Shown here: piece by piece, positions 1 through 7,989 of the stretch
How the letters are laid out: each line of letters starts with the position of its first letter
Position numbering within the stretch: the stretch's first letter is position 1
NCBI GenBank assembly: GCA_031411055.1
Contig: JANOAI010000244.1
Location: 1 to 19,973 of the forward strand
DNA length: 19,973 bases
Reading direction: 5' to 3'
Source of the DNA: JAIYDQ01 sp031411055
GTDB lineage: Bacteria; Planctomycetota; Planctomycetia; Pirellulales; Pirellulaceae
Position numbers and translations under genes: made by a program
Notes under the pieces: model-generated
What the model was told of the DNA's origin: nothing
The model's input: the letters and a program-made list of their open reading frames with translations, nothing else
The model's database searches: none

Positions 1-3000
1 CGTTTGCGGCGGTGGACCCCATGCCAAATTTTATCGTGCCGGATGCATTGTTGGTGATAGTACCATCGGCGATGATATCGCCTTGGCCATAAACGTTGAT
101 GGCAGAGCTATTGGTAAGCGTTCCAGCTTGCAGTGTCGAGTCGTAGCCCAGGTCGATCGTCCCGGCATTGTTATTGACCACCCCAGCTTCAAGCATGTAC
201 CCATCCTGAACCACAATGTCGCCGGTGTTGGTCAACGTGGTGATGCCGGTCAGGTCACCATTGTTGAGATTGAGATGGCCACCGTTGACAAAGGTGCTGT
301 CCGATGCAAGGTTTCCTTCGACATTGAAGATACCGTTGGTCAAGGTTGAAGCTGTTGGAGGAGTATCGACCAAGGTTTTGTAACCTTGATCGCCCACCGA
401 GGAAGTGACGGAAGCATTGAAGCCACTCAAGTCATCGATTGCAGCCGCAATGTCGCCATAGCCAACTTCACCACGTACCCGAACGGTGACGTTTCCGGTA
501 GCCGAATCGATGGACGCAACCGCTGTATCAGCAGTGATCGTGCTATCGTTGACGATCGCCACACTCTTGTTTTGGGCGGCAGATCCCGTCGCATCGGCTA
601 AGACGCGAATGAGGGCAGTGCCACTATCGCGGCCACCGGTGAGCGTCGCAATCGAACTGATACCCGCATCGATTTCGTCTGTGTCATTACCTCCCGATGC
701 GGTGAATACATCTCCCGCATCTCCGTCGTTGATGGCCGTGCGAATCTCTTCGATGGTGGCCGATGTGCCGGTAAAGCTGACCGTAATCGTGTTGGTGTTA
801 GCATTGAAACTGCTTCCCGCTGTCGTCGCATCAAATACGACCTCGACGGTGACATCACCGTTTCCTCCGGCTCCGCTGGCACCACCATCGCTCTTAGCGC
901 TAAGGTTCAAGGTCGGAGCTGTCGGGTCCGAGCCAAAGGTGACCGTCCCAGCGGCGTTTGCCTGTGCGTGCGTGAGAGTGACATCGGTGAAAGAGTGCTG
1001 AGCATTATTCACGATGGGACCGGAGATCTGGTTCTGAGCGTTGACATATCCTGAGTTGTTCACGCCGCCGTTAATGACACTGCCTGCTGCGAGAGAATTG
1101 ACGGTGCCGAAGTTTTGCGTGATGCCGCCGTTGATGGTGCCGTTGTTGGTCACCAGCGAGTTGATATGGGCGTTGTTGATTCCGCCGCTGACTGTGGCGC
1201 CGACGTTGTTGGTAATCGTTCCGCTATTGTTGATCACGGTTGCAGATTGCAGAGTTCCCGAGTTCACGATGGTGGAACCGACTTGATTAGTGACAGCGTT
1301 CGCTCCAAGCTTTCGAGTCGCATCGATTTGCACACCGGCAGCATTCGTCGATTGGTTGGTCAAGGTGGTAATACCGGTGAAGTTACCATCCTTAACGTGC
1401 AGCTTGGCGGTATCCTTGTTGAGTAGCGTGCTATCGCCGACAAGATCACCCGTGACGGTGATGGTTGGAATTACTGCGCCGCTGCCGCTATCGACGCGGC
1501 GATCGCGGGGGCCTCCTCCTTCTACTTGACCGCGGGGGCCGCCTCCTCCAACTTGATTGATGATTGCGCCGCTGACTTGATTGCGAAGATTCGCATCGCC
1601 ACGATTATCCAATCCGCCAGTGATGACGCTGGTAGCCGTATCGCTGTTGAGGGTACCAGAATTCGTAACGCCTCCGTTGATTGAACCAGTATTGTTCACG
1701 ATGTTCGAACGAGCATTCGACAAACCACCGATGATAACGCTTGTGGACGTGTCGTTGTTCACGGTCCCGGCGTTGTTGGTGACGCCTCCGTTGATGGTGC
1801 CCTTGTTGTCGATGATGGCGTCGGTATCCGTATTGGTTATTCCGCCGCTTATGACACTGGTCGCTTCAAGGTTATATACTGCGCCACGGTTCGAGATCTT
1901 GCTGCTCGATGTCAATGTGCCCGAGTTGCTGAGAGTTCCGTCCGAAGACACACTCACTCCGGCCACCGTCTGCGTTGTACCGTCGTTGACTTCGAGTGTA
2001 CTATTGGACCCGATGTTTACTGTTCCAGTACCGAGTTGCTCGTTGGTGCTCGCGACCAGAGTACCGGCATTGACGTCGACTCCACCGCTGAACGTATTGG
2101 CGTTCGACCCTGCGAGCGTCATGGTTCCAGTGCCATTCTTCGCCAATTTTCCAGTACCGATGATCTTGCCTGAGTAAGTCGTGTCGGAGCCGTTTCCAGT
2201 CGTTAGGTTGGCGGCAAGATTCGTTTCACTCCCAGCAGCACCGGCCAACGAACCGATGGTCTCGTTGTTTTCTACTTTCAGTTTTCCCGCTGCACCGACC
2301 GTGAGCGCACTTGCATCGCCCAACGCACTACCGCCCTTGAGCGTCAATTGGCCAGCGTTGATTGCTGACGCTCCGGAAAACGTATTCATTCCTTCGAGAG
2401 TCAGGTTGCCAAGTCCTTTTTTCGTCAGCCCACCACCCTCCCCACTCATAATGCCTGAGACAGTGGCGTCGAATCCGTTGGTGTCGAAGTTCGATGTGCC
2501 AGTTAATTTCATCGAATTGGCGATGGTTTGATTGGCACTACCGGTTTTGAAGGTGGCCCCGTCGGCGATGGCGACCGATCCGCTGTCAGTCAGGTTGCCG
2601 GTCACCAAGATGGTGCCCGCGTTGAGATTGATGGCCCCTTTGTTGACGATCGTTCCCGTAGCACTTGAGAGATTCGAAGCTCCGGCACCATTGAAGTTGA
2701 TGATCCCGGTTGCATTGTTGGTTAGATCGTCGCCTGTCGCCATCCCCGTCGAGCGGACGGTGCTATTGGTATCCACCGTGATCGTACCACTGTTTTCCAG
2801 TTTGGTTCCCGTGATCATCGCGCTGCTACCGGCAGTCATGGTCGCGCCAGACTTGTTGTCGATCGCAGCCGAACTGATGGTGCTTCCCGTGCCAACGGTG
2901 ATGGTGGTATTGTTTTCCAAAGTCGCAGTGCCGGTGATGGTTGTGTTGTTTCCGGCCGTGATTGTTCCTCCAGTGTTGTTCTTGATGGTCGCAGCCGAGA

Positions 3001-3898
3001 CGGTTCGATCGTTTGCGATCGTGATGGTGGAAGTGTTCGTCAACTGATTGGTACCGGTCAAGTTACCATCCGTAACGGCTAACGAGCCAGCGTTTGTCAG
3101 GTTGCCCGTTTGGGACAAGTTGCCTTTGACATTGACGACTTGACCTGTTGTGTTGGTCACATTCCCTTCGATGACACCCCGAGCGTTGAGAATGTAGTTG
3201 TTGGTGATGTTACCTTTCAGAATACTGGTCGCAGCATCGCTATTGATCGTTCCGTTGTTGACGATTGCGGTGCGACCTTCCAGTCGACCGTTGCTGGAGA
3301 TGGTGGAACCGTTCGCGTTGGTAATAGTGTCAGCGATTAGGTAGCGATTGTTGGCGATGACGACGCCATTGCTCGCGGTTGAGTTATTGGTGAAATTGGC
3401 AGGAACGTAACCCGAGGTCATCGGGTCCCCGTCCCCGATGAGTTCCATCCCACCGCCGAGAATGTTGACGACGCCGGCAGTCCCGGACGTCGTGAAGTGA
3501 CCGTCCACTTGGGCAATCCCGCCGAGAGCGTTGATTTGGAAAGTACCCGTGTTGGTAACGTCGCCAATGACACCCAGATTGGCTCGGACCAAATAAACTT
3601 GGCCAGCATTACTGATCGTCAAGTTTTCAGCACTCCATTCGGCAGCACCGCTTGGGCCATTGAAATTGAGAATGCCGGCACTCAGGTTGTTATAAGCCCC
3701 CGAGGTGGATTTGATGACCGCGTTGGTTTGGGCGTTGATCGTCGACGAGTTATTCTCATCAGCGTAAAGGATGTTTGAGGTAAAGCTAGCGGCGAATCCT
3801 AAGCTAGCAATCAAACATGAGCGAAGCCAAGATCGTTTCTTGTTGCGAATGAGCTGACGAGCTCGAGCTCTTTGTAGGGAGGGAGACGAGTGGGACAT
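1..3898 (-). CDS. Giant autotransporter-like repeat surface protein, 3' end outside window (partial)
   Basis: The minus strand is open without a stop from an ATG at 3898 to the left edge (1,299 codons). AAGG at 3908-3911 sits 9 nt upstream as ribosome binding site; an in-frame ATG at 3907 is too close to it. Residues 1-46 form an export signal: a long basic n-region, a hydrophobic stretch and a likely cut after LYA. The rest is low-complexity, rich in Asn, Thr, Gly and Ser, with repeated TNNxGTIxGG-like units that predict a long beta-helix. Two autotransporter-associated beta-strand (PATR) units lie near residues 478-530 (GLTKKGLGNLTLEG, then TFSG) and 574-638 (KLAKNGTGTMTLAG, then TFSGG). 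A non-repeat segment covers about 998-1175. Probably a secreted adhesin or surface-layer type protein. Whether it ends in a beta-barrel or a PEP-CTERM anchor cannot be seen. The plus strand here is also open, a shadow effect of the biased composition. Confidence 0.85.
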   Translation of the reverse strand, partial: MSHSSPSLQRARARQLIRNKKRSWLRSCLIASLGFAASFTSNILYADENNSSTINAQTNAVIKSTSGAYNNLSAGILNFNGPSGAAEWSAENLTISNAGQVYLVRANLGVIGDVTNTGTFQINALGGIAQVDGHFTTSGTAGVVNILGGGMELIGDGDPMTSGYVPANFTNNSTASNGVVIANNRYLIADTITNANGSTISSNGRLEGRTAIVNNGTINSDAATSILKGNITNNYILNARGVIEGNVTNTTGQVVNVKGNLSQTGNLTNAGSLAVTDGNLTGTNQLTNTSTITIANDRTVSAATIKNNTGGTITAGNNTTITGTATLENNTTITVGTGSTISSAAIDNKSGATMTAGSSAMITGTKLENSGTITVDTNSTVRSTGMATGDDLTNNATGIINFNGAGASNLSSATGTIVNKGAINLNAGTILVTGNLTDSGSVAIADGATFKTGSANQTIANSMKLTGTSNFDTNGFDATVSGIMSGEGGGLTKKGLGNLTLEGMNTFSGASAINAGQLTLKGGSALGDASALTVGAAGKLKVENNETIGSLAGAAGSETNLAANLTTGNGSDTTYSGKIIGTGKLAKNGTGTMTLAGSNANTFSGGVDVNAGTLVASTNEQLGTGTVNIGSNSTLEVNDGTTQTVAGVSVSSDGTLSNSGTLTSSSKISNRGAVYNLEATSVISGGITNTDTDAIIDNKGTINGGVTNNAGTVNNDTSTSVIIGGLSNARSNIVNNTGSINGGVTNSGTLNSDTATSVITGGLDNRGDANLRNQVSGAIINQVGGGGPRGQVEGGGPRDRRVDSGSGAVIPTITVTGDLVGDSTLLNKDTAKLHVKDGNFTGITTLTNQSTNAAGVQIDATRKLGANAVTNQVGSTIVNSGTLQSATVINNSGTITNNVGATVSGGINNAHINSLVTNNGTINGGITQNFGTVNSLAAGSVINGGVNNSGYVNAQNQISGPIVNNAQHSFTDVTLTHAQANAAGTVTFGSDPTAPTLNLSAKSDGGASGAGGNGDVTVEVVFDATTAGSSFNANTNTITVSFTGTSATIEEIRTAINDGDAGDVFTASGGNDTDEIDAGISSIATLTGGRDSGTALIRVLADATGSAAQNKSVAIVNDSTITADTAVASIDSATGNVTVRVRGEVGYGDIAAAIDDLSGFNASVTSSVGDQGYKTLVDTPPTASTLTNGIFNVEGNLASDSTFVNGGHLNLNNGDLTGITTLTNTGDIVVQDGYMLEAGVVNNNAGTIDLGYDSTLQAGTLTNSSAINVYGQGDIIADGTITNNASGTIKFGMGSTAAN
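1504..1557 (-). repeat. 27-bp imperfect tandem duplication inside the giant surface gene
   Basis: 1504-1530 and 1531-1557 are two adjacent 27-bp units that differ at a few positions. On the coding (minus) strand they give two 9-residue units, NQVGGGGPR and GQVEGGGPR, followed by DRR, near residues 780-800. This Arg/Pro/Gly-rich patch interrupts a region that is otherwise Asn/Thr-rich. The length is a multiple of three, so the frame is kept. Confidence 0.8.
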
Positions 3899-4270
3899 TA
3901 CCTGCATCCTTGCATTCTTGTTTTGTATTTTTTCTGTCCGATTCAACGACTCCTTCGAAGAATCAGAAGACGCACAGACTAACCTGGTTCGAATCAGTGA
4001 TTATGTCTATGACTCCACATCTAAGATGTAGAATGCTCATTAGAAATTACAGCCCATCCCGAAAACGAATAGATATCAAACGAAAATTTTGAGCTGTCTT
4101 CACTCTGTCTTATTCAAAGTGAATTTGGGCGTTGATTTTGACGCTCCACGAGGCGTTTTATGGCGGCGAGAGTCAACTGACGGGAGAGTTCGAAAATGAA
4201 TAGTATCTTCCGAAAAATCTACAGTTGCTCTCAAGTTTTGCAGACAGTTATTTTCGATCGCGCTGTCTCG
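3899..4270. other. Intergenic region upstream of the giant surface gene, downstream of the hydrolase
   Basis: No convincing gene is seen. The region should carry the promoter of the minus-strand surface gene, but I cannot point to clear -35/-10 boxes. A perfect short palindrome, ACATCT-A-AGATGT, lies at 4017-4029 and could be an operator or a chance hairpin. A 60-codon plus-strand frame (3910-4092) has no family resemblance and is not called. Confidence 0.5.
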
Positions 4271-5134
4271 TTACGCTTCGCTTAAGAACGCGATGACTTT
4301 TTGTTGGACCTCTTTCGAGTCCATCAAAAAGCTATGGAGGACAGGGACTTCGATTTCAACGGCCGCTCCCTCCAAATGGGTTTCCTCGATGCTCACGACG
4401 AGATCATTATCGCCCTCGACAAGCGGATGCTTCGAAAGTGGTCCGGAATGTCTGCCAGCGACAATCGCAAATGGAAATTCGGGGATGGCGAGATTCGACT
4501 GCAACTGATCCCAATCGCGACCGAGATCCAGTCCGCCTTGACCCGCGATGACGCCAAACAACCCGGTTTTAGCCAATCGCTTTGCAATCGTCGCCCCTTG
4601 ATTGGGTGGTCCCAACATAACCATGCGATGCATGCGTTTGAGCGCATGCATGGGATCGCCAAGCTTCTTCCAGTCGTTGAGTGCATGACGAATTACGATG
4701 TTCCCCATGCTATGCGCAACGAAATCGACGATCGGTTCGCCTGGTAAGGATTCGACAATCGATCGCAGCGCCTCAGCATGATCGGCCATAGGCGCGCGCG
4801 AACTTGCGTACGTTGGCGATATCGTTTCGCATGGAATCGTGGCCTTGATGGCTGAGGCCATGCTTCGCATCGATCTTGGCGTTCGCATCAAGCCATGCAT
4901 GAGAATGACTATCCGTTGATAACGGAGATTGGGGTGCAATTGTTGAACGAGTTTATCAAAAGACTTTTCGCAATCCTCGCGACTGCCCCAAGACTGTCGT
5001 ACGTTGCGTGCATCCAAGACACGCCAATGCTTGGTTACCTCGTTTCGTTGAAGTCGAACACCAGCGACCCATCGAAAGTCTGTCCAAAACTGCATGCCAC
5101 CCAGCGTAGCCGTCTTGATATTAAAGTTGGCCAT
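4271..5134 (-). CDS. Serine alpha/beta hydrolase, lipase-like
   Basis: 287 aa, predicted cytoplasmic (no signal peptide seen). The alpha/beta-hydrolase core begins about residue 74 with a beta strand ending in MHGL (oxyanion loop, 79-82). The nucleophile elbow is AHSMG (140-144, Ser142) after the strand IVDFV. A likely acid is Asp242 or Asp244 in EGDND, and His267 in VLHSF completes the triad. The LGPPNQG segment (174-180) matches triacylglycerol lipase/PGAP1-like esterases, which usually have a P-N-x-G sequence there. About 70 N-terminal residues are not assigned to a domain. The ATG shares one base with the stop of the upstream aldolase (TAATG), so the two are translationally coupled. The substrate is unknown; ester or lipid hydrolysis is the family expectation. 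Confidence 0.85.
   Translation of the reverse strand: MANFNIKTATLGGMQFWTDFRWVAGVRLQRNEVTKHWRVLDARNVRQSWGSREDCEKSFDKLVQQLHPNLRYQRIVILMHGLMRTPRSMRSMASAIKATIPCETISPTYASSRAPMADHAEALRSIVESLPGEPIVDFVAHSMGNIVIRHALNDWKKLGDPMHALKRMHRMVMLGPPNQGATIAKRLAKTGLFGVIAGQGGLDLGRDWDQLQSNLAIPEFPFAIVAGRHSGPLSKHPLVEGDNDLVVSIEETHLEGAAVEIEVPVLHSFLMDSKEVQQKVIAFLSEA
4628..4651. repeat. Perfect 9-bp inverted repeat inside the hydrolase gene
   Basis: ATGCATGCG (4628-4636) and CGCATGCAT (4643-4651) are exact reverse complements separated by 6 nt. The hairpin lies within codons for the MHALKRMHRM stretch (residues 162-171) of the hydrolase. It may be coincidence from the repeated Met-His codons. Confidence 0.6.
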
Positions 5135-5889
5135 TATCCACTCTTCATGGCATCGAGGCTTTGTTTCAAGCCCGTTGCGACTGCTGTACCATCGGAACCG
5201 AGCGCCAAGAAACGAAAGCCAAGTTCAACATGTTGCTTCACCAGTTGAGGTCGCGACAAAATCCCTGCAACTTTGCCATGCTTGTGACAAGCCGCGATTA
5301 CTTGCTTCAAGGCTTCGATAAAATGGGGTTGTGTAAAATCGCCCGGGCATCCGAGATTTACGGAAAGATCCATTGGACCGACAAACAGAACATCGACCCC
5401 TTTTACGGCCGCAATGGCGTCCGCCGACTCAACCCCTTGGCCGGTTTCGATTTGGACCACCGTCAACGTCTTGTCGTTGGCTTCGTTGAGGTATGCCACG
5501 CTATCTCTTCCGTAGGTCGTGGCCCGAATGACGGCCGCGACACCGCGTGTCCCCATGGGTGGATACTTCATAAATTGGACGGCTCGCTTGGCCTCCTCGG
5601 CACTATTCACGAACGGAAACATGATCCCAGCCGCCCCGCTATCAAGCGCGAATTTCACGGAATCCGAATCCACACTTCGGATCCGCACGATCGGCGAAGA
5701 AACGGAACCACGACAAGCCAACAGCATGGCTCTCAAATCAGCGAACGAGCCACTACCATGTTCCAAGTCGATTAAAAGCCAATCGAAGCCGAGGTCGGCC
5801 GCGATTTCTACGGCACAGGATGACCCCAGATTCAAAAACGTTCCCGCTAACAAATCAGTCTTTAACCGATTTCGATCAACCCATTTCAT
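5134..5889 (-). CDS. HpcH/HpaI-family class II aldolase (2-keto-3-deoxy sugar acid aldolase-like)
   Basis: 251 aa from the ATG at 5889, the usual length for this metal-dependent pyruvate aldolase family, which includes GarL, HpaI and RhmA. Visible family features are LLIDLEHG (His44, catalytic base), IVRIR (Arg69/Arg71, pyruvate carboxylate binding), the PPMGTRGV loop (110-117), VQIETG (Glu148) and VGPMDLSVNLG (Asp174). Glu148 and Asp174 should be the metal ligands. An upstream in-frame TTG at 5922 would add 11 residues; I prefer the ATG because a GAAAG sits about 8 nt before it and family proteins begin close to here. The hydrolase follows through a one-base TAATG overlap. It probably cleaves or forms a 2-keto-3-hydroxy acid with pyruvate as one product. 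The exact substrate cannot be read from the sequence. Confidence 0.9.
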   Translation of the reverse strand: MKWVDRNRLKTDLLAGTFLNLGSSCAVEIAADLGFDWLLIDLEHGSGSFADLRAMLLACRGSVSSPIVRIRSVDSDSVKFALDSGAAGIMFPFVNSAEEAKRAVQFMKYPPMGTRGVAAVIRATTYGRDSVAYLNEANDKTLTVVQIETGQGVESADAIAAVKGVDVLFVGPMDLSVNLGCPGDFTQPHFIEALKQVIAACHKHGKVAGILSRPQLVKQHVELGFRFLALGSDGTAVATGLKQSLDAMKSG

Positions 5890-6228
5890 AATGTTGCTTT
5901 CGTCCTGGAGCTCCGATTTCAATTTTCACCATTCTAGCATTATCGCCAATTCTTTTCGTAGGGTGTGCTTCGGAGGATCGTTCTCCCGATTTCTATACGA
6001 TGTTCGATGTTGGGCTCATTGATTTGTTGGGCTCATCGCAATATTGATGAATTGCATTCTGTTCTCGTCCGAGTTGGTGGTAGTCCACAAGCCGCCGTGG
6101 CTGCCGCGAAGCGTGTTTTGAGGCAGGCAAGGATGGTGCCAAAACATAAAGTTTTCTGGGTTTTCGATCGAACCGACCGAACTATACTGATTCGCTAAGA
6201 AAGATTTTGACAGTTTTGGAGACGCAAC
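5890..6228. other. Divergent promoter region between aldolase and coiled-coil gene
   Basis: Non-coding region of about 340 nt separating the minus-strand aldolase-hydrolase pair from the plus-strand exported protein. The 10-bp sequence TTGGGCTCAT occurs twice in direct orientation, at 6010-6019 and 6027-6036, a 17-nt period. A possible -10 box, TATACT, lies at 6183-6188 for the plus-strand gene, but its -35 is poor. No small gene is supported. Confidence 0.5.
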
Positions 6229-7677
6229 ATGCGATGGCGATTTGGATTGACGGTTTTTGCTGCTTCGTGTTTTATGGGGACGTTTGCTTCGGAAGCCTCG
6301 GCGATTCAACTTCGCCGACCACTCCTGAAGTGCGGCCTCAAATCTCGCGTCGTTTGCTGCACGCCCGCTCCAGCGGCCCAAAACGGTTGCAGTCCATGTG
6401 AGACAGCATTGCCTACAGTTACATGCGCGCCCGTCCCTCCATATGCTTTCGCGAGTGACTCTTCAACTTCACCCATGATCTTGTCGGACATGGCGTCACC
6501 GTCGTCTTCAGGTGGCATGCCCTCAATCGTGCCCGCCATCGCATCGGAGCCAATGGCTTCACCAGCCGTTGTTCCGTCCACCGCTTCGGAACCCGCCATT
6601 CCTGTTCCACCTCCCGTTGTCGCACCGAATCCAATTGCCGACCGAAACCGCTCCGCGGTGAAAGCAGCGGAAGACCAAGCCAAAGCTGAGAAGCTTGCAG
6701 CAGAGGAAAAAGCAGCAGCCGAAAAGAAAGCTGAAGAAGAGCGCCAAGCGAAACTCGAAGCAGAAAAGAAACGCCTGGCGGACGAAGATAAAGCCAAGAA
6801 AAAAGCGGCCAAAGAACAAGCCGATCGCGAGAAAGCTGCTAAAGAACAATTGGACAAAGAGCGACTAGCCAAAGAACAAGAAGAGAAGCAAAAAGCGACC
6901 AAAGCGAAAGGGCCTGCCGCTGAAGACGATAAGGCCAAGATGGGCAAAGACCAAGCCGATAAGCAAGATGCCGTTCGCTTGAAGAAAGAAAAAGGGGCAA
7001 AGCAAAAGGCTAAGAAGGAACAGCCCGGAAAAACGGATACCGAAAAATTAGCCGAGGAAAAAGCCAAGGCTGGTCAAGCTGCAAAAGCCAAAGCGGAAGC
7101 CGCACGTCTTAAAAGAGAAGCTGATGCAAAGCAAGCCAAGGAAAAGGCTGAAGCAGAAAAGTTAGCCAAGGAAAAGGCCGAAGCCGATAGGCTCGCCAAG
7201 GAGAAAGCGGAATTGGAACGGATTGTGAAAGAACGTGCAGAGGCCGAGCGAATGGCGAAAGAACGAGCCGAAGCGGAACGCGTTGCGAAAGCGAAGGCGG
7301 AAGCCGAACGGATTGCGAACGAACGGGCGAATGCCAAACTCTTCGTTGGTTCGATCGAAGTCGCTAAACTTAGAGAGAACGGTATGCAGTGGGACACCGA
7401 TTCAAGCGATCCCGATCTTCGCGTAGCCGTCCGGCATCAGGGAAAGGTTACCGCTATGAAGGATGGTTCAAACAGCGGTCAAGAGACTTACGATCAAGAA
7501 CTCGGAAAAGTAAGGGCTGGGGATGAAATCACGATTGATGTCAACGATGCTGATATTCTCTCAAATGATGTCGTTGGAACGCACACCTACAAGATCACCG
7601 AGCAAGATATCGACAACCATGGTTTTGAACTGGTGTTCGAGAATGTAAAGTCCTTAAAGTTTTCGATCCATCCTTAG
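6229..7677 (+). CDS. Exported TolA-like Lys/Ala/Glu coiled-coil protein with C-terminal C2-like domain
   Basis: 482 aa; GGAG at 6218-6221 lies 7 nt before the ATG. A signal peptide (1-25, cut after ASA) is followed by a Cys-rich stretch (C35, C43, C44, C54, C57, C66), then a Pro/Ser/Ala-rich linker to about 138. From about 139 to 365 there is a highly charged helix built of units such as KAEAERLAKE, which resembles the TolA stalk in composition, though this is not evidence of homology. The last ~115 residues differ: they start KLFVGSIEVAKL, contain QWDTDSSDPDLRV, and look like a C2-type beta sandwich (W-D...PD motif). A periplasm-spanning tether or scaffold presenting a terminal domain is a reasonable inference. 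The stop is directly followed by a repeat element, so the 3' end may have been shaped by its insertion. Confidence 0.85.
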   Translation: MRWRFGLTVFAASCFMGTFASEASAIQLRRPLLKCGLKSRVVCCTPAPAAQNGCSPCETALPTVTCAPVPPYAFASDSSTSPMILSDMASPSSSGGMPSIVPAIASEPMASPAVVPSTASEPAIPVPPPVVAPNPIADRNRSAVKAAEDQAKAEKLAAEEKAAAEKKAEEERQAKLEAEKKRLADEDKAKKKAAKEQADREKAAKEQLDKERLAKEQEEKQKATKAKGPAAEDDKAKMGKDQADKQDAVRLKKEKGAKQKAKKEQPGKTDTEKLAEEKAKAGQAAKAKAEAARLKREADAKQAKEKAEAEKLAKEKAEADRLAKEKAELERIVKERAEAERMAKERAEAERVAKAKAEAERIANERANAKLFVGSIEVAKLRENGMQWDTDSSDPDLRVAVRHQGKVTAMKDGSNSGQETYDQELGKVRAGDEITIDVNDADILSNDVVGTHTYKITEQDIDNHGFELVFENVKSLKFSIHP

Positions 7678-7949
7678 CTGGACAGTGCCACTTTGAATCA
7701 AATTCCCAATGATTCTCGGCGTTTTCGAAACCATTAGCCGTTTTGGCGTTAGTCACGGTTTTCAATGCAAGAACATCCGCTAACGGGCAATGCCATCTAC
7801 TTTTGTAGCGGAACAGCGCAAGCTGTCCGGTGTATTTCGTATTTTGCTTGGTTATACGGCCAACCAAGAACTGGGCGGCTCGCGCTGCACCGCTAAAGTA
7901 GATTGCATTGGGCTAACGACGTTCGGCTGAATCAAAGTGCGCTGTCCAG
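7678..7949. repeat. 272-bp MITE-like element with nested inverted repeats
   Basis: Outer ends are imperfect inverted repeats: 7678-7700 begins CTGGACAG then reaches CACTTTGA, and the reverse complement of 7928-7949 begins CTGGACAG then CACTTTGA. Inside lies a second pair: 7788-7811 (CAATGCCATCTACTTT, then AGCGG) and the reverse complement of 7890-7910 (CAATGCAATCTACTTT, then AGCGG). No open reading frame that looks like a transposase is present. The left end begins at the base after the stop codon of the preceding gene. No convincing target-site duplication was found. It is probably a non-autonomous element mobilised in trans, or an old REP-type cluster. Confidence 0.7.
7810..7828. repeat. 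REP-like hairpin inside the MITE-like element
   Basis: The stem GGAACAGC/GCTGTCC (one bulged A) has a GCAA tetraloop. Together with the flanking GTAGCG and GGTG this resembles REP palindromes that accompany REP-associated tyrosine transposases. No such transposase is in the window, so the assignment rests on the structure alone. Confidence 0.55.
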
Positions 7950-7989
7950 TTGAGGATGCACTCACGCTTGCTTTTGCATCCACCGGATT

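Noticed and set aside
1041..2177. Short-period repeats considered as a CRISPR array
   Set aside because: The repeats are degenerate, in frame and encode beta-helix units; there are no constant repeats with unique spacers and no cas genes.
83..3778. Many long plus-strand open frames opposite the giant surface gene
   Set aside because: They are rich in Val, Leu, Pro and Ala without domains or start signals, and mirror the repetitive minus-strand codons; the minus frame has a signal peptide, ribosome binding site and PATR motifs.
5161..5775. Plus-strand 204-codon frame opposite the aldolase
   Set aside because: The minus frame carries all catalytic motifs of the HpcH/HpaI family; the plus frame has none.
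6306..7397. Minus-strand frames rich in Ser, Ala and Phe opposite the coiled-coil gene
   Set aside because: They are reverse readings of Lys/Glu/Ala codons; the plus frame has a signal peptide, ribosome binding site and a folded C-terminal domain.
7595..7867. Minus-strand 90-codon frame in the MITE-like element
   Set aside because: It overlaps the end of a well supported gene and the inverted repeats, and has no protein features.
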